Below are positions 60,789-64,000 of a stretch of 64,000 nt of DNA, piece after piece. Within the stretch, counting starts at the first letter, position 1. Each line of letters opens with the position of its first letter. The translations under genes and the position numbers were made by a program. Where the stretch lies: assembly GCA_040218815.1 (NCBI GenBank), contig JAVJQS010000001.1:124001-188000 (forward strand), given 5' to 3'. The notes under the pieces are model-generated. The model did no database searches. It was not told the DNA's origin and worked only from the letters and a program-made list of their open reading frames with translations. The stretch is from JAVJQS01 sp040218815. Lineage in GTDB: Bacteria > Bacteroidota > Bacteroidia > Flavobacteriales_E > Vicingaceae.

Positions 60789-63700
60789 TTAGAAGCTTAA
60801 TTGAGCTCCAATTCTAATTCTTCTTGGCAATTCGTAGTTAAATTGATTATCTAAACGAAACGAATACTGATCGCGGTAAGACTGTTCGTTTTGCTGTTGC
60901 CTTATTTGATCTTGAAACAAAGGAGCAGTCAAGTAACCATCATCATCAGCGTTACCAGTATAGCCGTAAACATTTTGAATATTCTGTCTATTAAGCAAGT
61001 TCAATACTTGTAAGTAAACATTTAAGTTTGAAGTCTTCTTTCCTTTTTTCCAAAGCTTCTCATTGGCTTCGTTTTTATCACCCCACTTAATATTAAATGT
61101 TCTATCTAATCTCGCATCCATTCTTAAGGTCCATGGTAATCTAGAACCATTTACATCACCAGTTATAGGCTGAATGGTTGAAGAACCAGTAAATAACTCG
61201 CTACTTCCAGGAAGAGATCTTGCAGAATAAGGAGTTCCAGATCCAGCAATGAAAACAATATTTAATCCAGTGTTTTGTAAAATATCCTTTCCACCAACTT
61301 TAGGACCATTATAATTTCTTCCACTAAAATACCTGTAGTCAAATGTGGTTACAACCTGATGACGCTGATCATAAGTGTAAGGGAAAATGGTTCTTAAATT
61401 CGGTTCATCAGAACGCACTAGGTTTAGAGATGTAGTAGAACCAGATCCTGTACCTTCAGCAAACTGTATGGTATAGTTCACCCTCAACTGAATATTTTTT
61501 ATCCTCCTCAAGTCATAGTTTACCGAAAACCCTTTCACTGTACCAAAATCTATATTTTCATAGGTAAGGTAATCTTGAGGGAAAGCTCCAATTAGTTTTC
61601 TAACTTGAATCTCATCACGTTGCTCACGGTAGAATGTTTGAATTGTTATGGCAGATGAATTGGTTAGTTTTTGTTTAAAACCAATCTCGTAGCTAATCGT
61701 TTTTGTAGGCCGTAAGTTTGGATTATTAATGATTTCATTGGCTCGAAGATTGGAAACAAAAATATATTCCAATGGTTCCAAGGCATTCTGACCACCTGGA
61801 CGTTGCGTTAATATATCATAGTTAGCAAAAAAGGTTGCTTCATCAGATATAGGGAAAGAGAATGAAATTCTTGGCATTAATGTATATTGTGGGTCATAGT
61901 CTTCGAAAGAATTTGTCCCCATATCCTCAGAAGGTGTTTGTCCTGTTGGGTCTTCTAACCAAGGTGCTATGCTGGATCCAGCTTGTAAAACAGTAGGATC
62001 ATTCAATTCTTCCCCACTAGCGTTGTAAAAAACATTGTTTTCTGGATCTCTATATCCAACGATACCAGCAACTCCTGGGTTTTCAATATCATTTACATAA
62101 ACCACAAAATCGTCTCCAATATTTGATGGTGGAGCATATGCTTCACCAGTTCCTCTATTTGGATCCTGAGTTCTTGCATAGGCAACATCTCTAGTAGGGA
62201 AAAAGGAAAATTGATCTTTTAAGACTGGCTGGTTCGCATCAAAACGGTCTAAACGCAAGCCGACTCTAAATACCAAATCATCAAATGCAAACTTATCTTC
62301 TAAATAGCCTGAGATATAAATTGGCTGGTAAGCAGGAACAGGTCGTGTTCTATCTCCCAACTCATTTGTTTCGTTAAAGAAGTCGTCTAAAGAAGGAGAA
62401 GAGTTTAATTTTTTACCTTGATAATCATACCCTCTATACCTTAAGTTGATATTGTTTGCTGGATTAATTAATTGGTCTGCAGCAAAATAGTTGATATTAT
62501 ACAGACTTGGATCGTAAGAATCAAAGTCAATAAAATCCGTTCCACTTGGATCAAGCCCAAGAGCTTTTCTAACATTGTAAGCAAAATAAGAACGTTGGTC
62601 ATCCCCTCCATATCTTCGTTCAAAAGTAATTGTTGGCTCAATCGGATTTGGGTGGGCGTAGTTGATGGTATAGTTAGTTGAATCAATTTGCTCAATATGG
62701 CTATTCACTGATAAACGACCAAGGTCCCACAACTGTCTTGGGTTTAAACTATATGATCGCTCAATTCTTTGCTCATACTCGAAACCTAAAATTATCGCAT
62801 GGTCTCCAATGTCAGCTGAACCTCTACCTGTTAATCGTATCTGATCCTCTTCAATTTTAGTATAACCATTAAACACGGTTCCAGCCGCATTCCACATATT
62901 GTAAATTGATCCGTCCACGGCACCACCATTTACAATACCTCCATTTCCTTCTACTTGATTTCGAGTTAAATATCTAAGATCGTCATCAGGAAAAAATGAA
63001 TAGAAGTCAGAAGTATAATTGGCCATTACTGGGTTTAAAGTCCCAGGTGTATAATCGTATGAGATTGGAGCATCAAAGGCAGTTAAAAAATTACCGCTAT
63101 AAGTATTTCCATCAGGTAAAGTAGCTGTAGCATTTGCATAAGAAAGCTCTGTTCGAGCATCAAATTGACCTATATACCCATAATTAAAAAAGTCGTTTTC
63201 ATGGTTTCTGTCTTGCGTTTCAAAATTCCTCTTCGAATAATCTGCTTGAAGGGAGAAAAATGCGTTCTGAACTACTGACTTGTCTTCTTGTCCTTCTTCT
63301 AATTCTGCATTAGCAAATCGCTGAGTATATCGTCCCCAAATTCTATAATCATCTCCTGTAGTAACTGAATTATTTTCGTAATTGTATAATGAAAAGTTCC
63401 TATTGTAGTTATTGTTGTTTACAGTATTATATGTTGCACCAACAGAAACTGAGCTTAGGTCAGAAATTTTAATATCAAACTTAGCATTTAAAACGAGTCT
63501 TTTGTTTTGAGAATTCAATTGATAATCAATTTCTTCAAAATCTTCTTCAGTTAAAAATTCAGCACGTTTAAGCACAGCATCATTTGCTGCATCATAGAAA
63601 AGAGGATTTTGTCTTATCTGATCTTCAACTCCTGCAACCGGCTTTCTCAAGGTGGTAGCTGCTGGTCGAGGATCTAATATCGTTCGATATTCCCCTGTAA

Positions 63701-64000
63701 CTAAAAATCCTAGAGGAGCATCAATTACATTTCCATCTTCATCTTTATTTGTAATAATTGGCCCTCCAACTGCAAAACCAAAAAGATTGTATCCATAATT
63801 ATCTAAGCCAAACGCCTCAGTATCCCCAGATTTAAATCCAGAGGTTAATACTTCAGCACTTGCAAAATATTGTTTTAATGCTCCACGAGTAGTAATTGTT
63901 CTGACACCTCCAGTTAAGTCACCATACTGAGCCGAAACACCACCAGTTTGAACGCTCACTTCCTCAATTGCTGACTTTGGTAAGGCTGTTGATCCAATAA
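60789..64000 (-). CDS. TonB-dependent receptor, 5-prime part beyond the window
   Basis: Outer-membrane receptor; 1056 residues are visible to a GTG at 63957, and the frame stays open to the window edge, coding PKSAIEE just before SVQTGGVSAQYGDLTGG. That stretch is the plug-domain motif, so the true start, signal peptide and carboxypeptidase-like N-terminal domain lie outside. What is visible is the end of the plug, then the 22-stranded barrel with NEYxR-type strands, ending in RRIRIGAQLSF with a terminal Phe. It has no SusD partner in view, so it is not clearly a SusCD pair. First gene (in view) of an operon with the 1404-residue protein and the PorV-like gene. Confidence 0.9.
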   Translation of the reverse strand, partial: IGSTALPKSAIEEVSVQTGGVSAQYGDLTGGVRTITTRGALKQYFASAEVLTSGFKSGDTEAFGLDNYGYNLFGFAVGGPIITNKDEDGNVIDAPLGFLVTGEYRTILDPRPAATTLRKPVAGVEDQIRQNPLFYDAANDAVLKRAEFLTEEDFEEIDYQLNSQNKRLVLNAKFDIKISDLSSVSVGATYNTVNNNNYNRNFSLYNYENNSVTTGDDYRIWGRYTQRFANAELEEGQEDKSVVQNAFFSLQADYSKRNFETQDRNHENDFFNYGYIGQFDARTELSYANATATLPDGNTYSGNFLTAFDAPISYDYTPGTLNPVMANYTSDFYSFFPDDDLRYLTRNQVEGNGGIVNGGAVDGSIYNMWNAAGTVFNGYTKIEEDQIRLTGRGSADIGDHAIILGFEYEQRIERSYSLNPRQLWDLGRLSVNSHIEQIDSTNYTINYAHPNPIEPTITFERRYGGDDQRSYFAYNVRKALGLDPSGTDFIDFDSYDPSLYNINYFAADQLINPANNINLRYRGYDYQGKKLNSSPSLDDFFNETNELGDRTRPVPAYQPIYISGYLEDKFAFDDLVFRVGLRLDRFDANQPVLKDQFSFFPTRDVAYARTQDPNRGTGEAYAPPSNIGDDFVVYVNDIENPGVAGIVGYRDPENNVFYNASGEELNDPTVLQAGSSIAPWLEDPTGQTPSEDMGTNSFEDYDPQYTLMPRISFSFPISDEATFFANYDILTQRPGGQNALEPLEYIFVSNLRANEIINNPNLRPTKTISYEIGFKQKLTNSSAITIQTFYREQRDEIQVRKLIGAFPQDYLTYENIDFGTVKGFSVNYDLRRIKNIQLRVNYTIQFAEGTGSGSTTSLNLVRSDEPNLRTIFPYTYDQRHQVVTTFDYRYFSGRNYNGPKVGGKDILQNTGLNIVFIAGSGTPYSARSLPGSSELFTGSSTIQPITGDVNGSRLPWTLRMDARLDRTFNIKWGDKNEANEKLWKKGKKTSNLNVYLQVLNLLNRQNIQNVYGYTGNADDDGYLTAPLFQDQIRQQQNEQSYRDQYSFRLDNQFNYELPRRIRIGAQLSF

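Noticed and set aside
1..64000. CRISPR arrays, tRNA or rRNA genes, prophage or transposase genes
   Set aside because: No repeat-spacer pattern, cloverleaf in a gap, rRNA segment or recognisable mobile-element protein was seen on reading the window.

Overview
The window is chromosomal DNA of a Bacteroidota bacterium, from the gliding or T9SS-bearing Cytophagia/Flavobacteriia side; I cannot resolve the order. The evidence is AT-rich DNA, Bacteroidota -7 boxes (TAnnTTTG) upstream of several genes, and almost no Shine-Dalgarno sequences. A SprE/PorW lipoprotein, T9SS-type C-terminal domains, PorV/PorQ-like and DUF6089-like barrels, and an atpBEFHAG operon without atpD/atpC point the same way. No tRNA, rRNA, CRISPR array, transposase or integrase was recognised. 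No gene-free stretch exceeds 300 bases; the largest gaps (3841-4077, 6132-6333, 35360-35537) are described below.

Layout. 1-2.5 kb: a K+ channel with an unusual Phe-rich repeat domain, then a thioesterase. 2.5-6.2 kb: an accessory-looking region of minus-strand genes. It holds an ArsR/AHSA1 pair with a clear promoter and twin operators, then a small exported protein, an HMA-MauE membrane protein with an HMA-AraC regulator, and a methyltransferase. These last units are separated by related structured repeats, like a gene-cassette array. 6.3-12.4 kb: bactofilin, AtpZ, a 4-TM protein and atpBEFHAG, ending at a strong terminator. 12.4-24.5 kb: SprE/PorW, M23 peptidase, GH3 protein, KorAB, FadL-like porin with an SGNH lipoprotein, GatC and PlsC. 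24.5-31.4 kb: TrpS, a lipoprotein, a seven-repeat T9SS protein, a coiled-coil protein, ComF, fRMsr and an Ig-like lipoprotein. 31.4-37.5 kb: LigA, RecQ, RF2, MurI.

37.5-46.7 kb is an envelope-biogenesis cluster on the minus strand: CBS protein, small Omp85, NadK, two DUF6089-like barrels, UppS, BamA and two Skp/OmpH chaperones. 46.7-50.7 kb: PdxJ, alpha/beta hydrolase, polyprenol-phosphate mannosyltransferase, dihydroorotase, DUF4296 lipoprotein. 50.7-55.4 kb: ABC permease, GT2, a flippase-like LPG-synthase-type membrane protein, RuvC, HIT and GreA. 55.4-64 kb: a tight three-gene operon of a TonB-dependent receptor (cut by the window edge), a 1404-residue protein with a T9SS-like C-terminus, and a PorV/PorQ-family barrel.

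Most of the window is conserved housekeeping and envelope biology. The less ordinary material is the 12-residue-repeat K+ channel, the cassette-like region at 3.3-6.2 kb, the receptor/cargo/PorV operon, and several regulatory structures: the hairpin between atpE and atpF, the terminator abutting the murI start codon, the symmetrical plsC/trpS intergenic region, and the twin ArsR operators.
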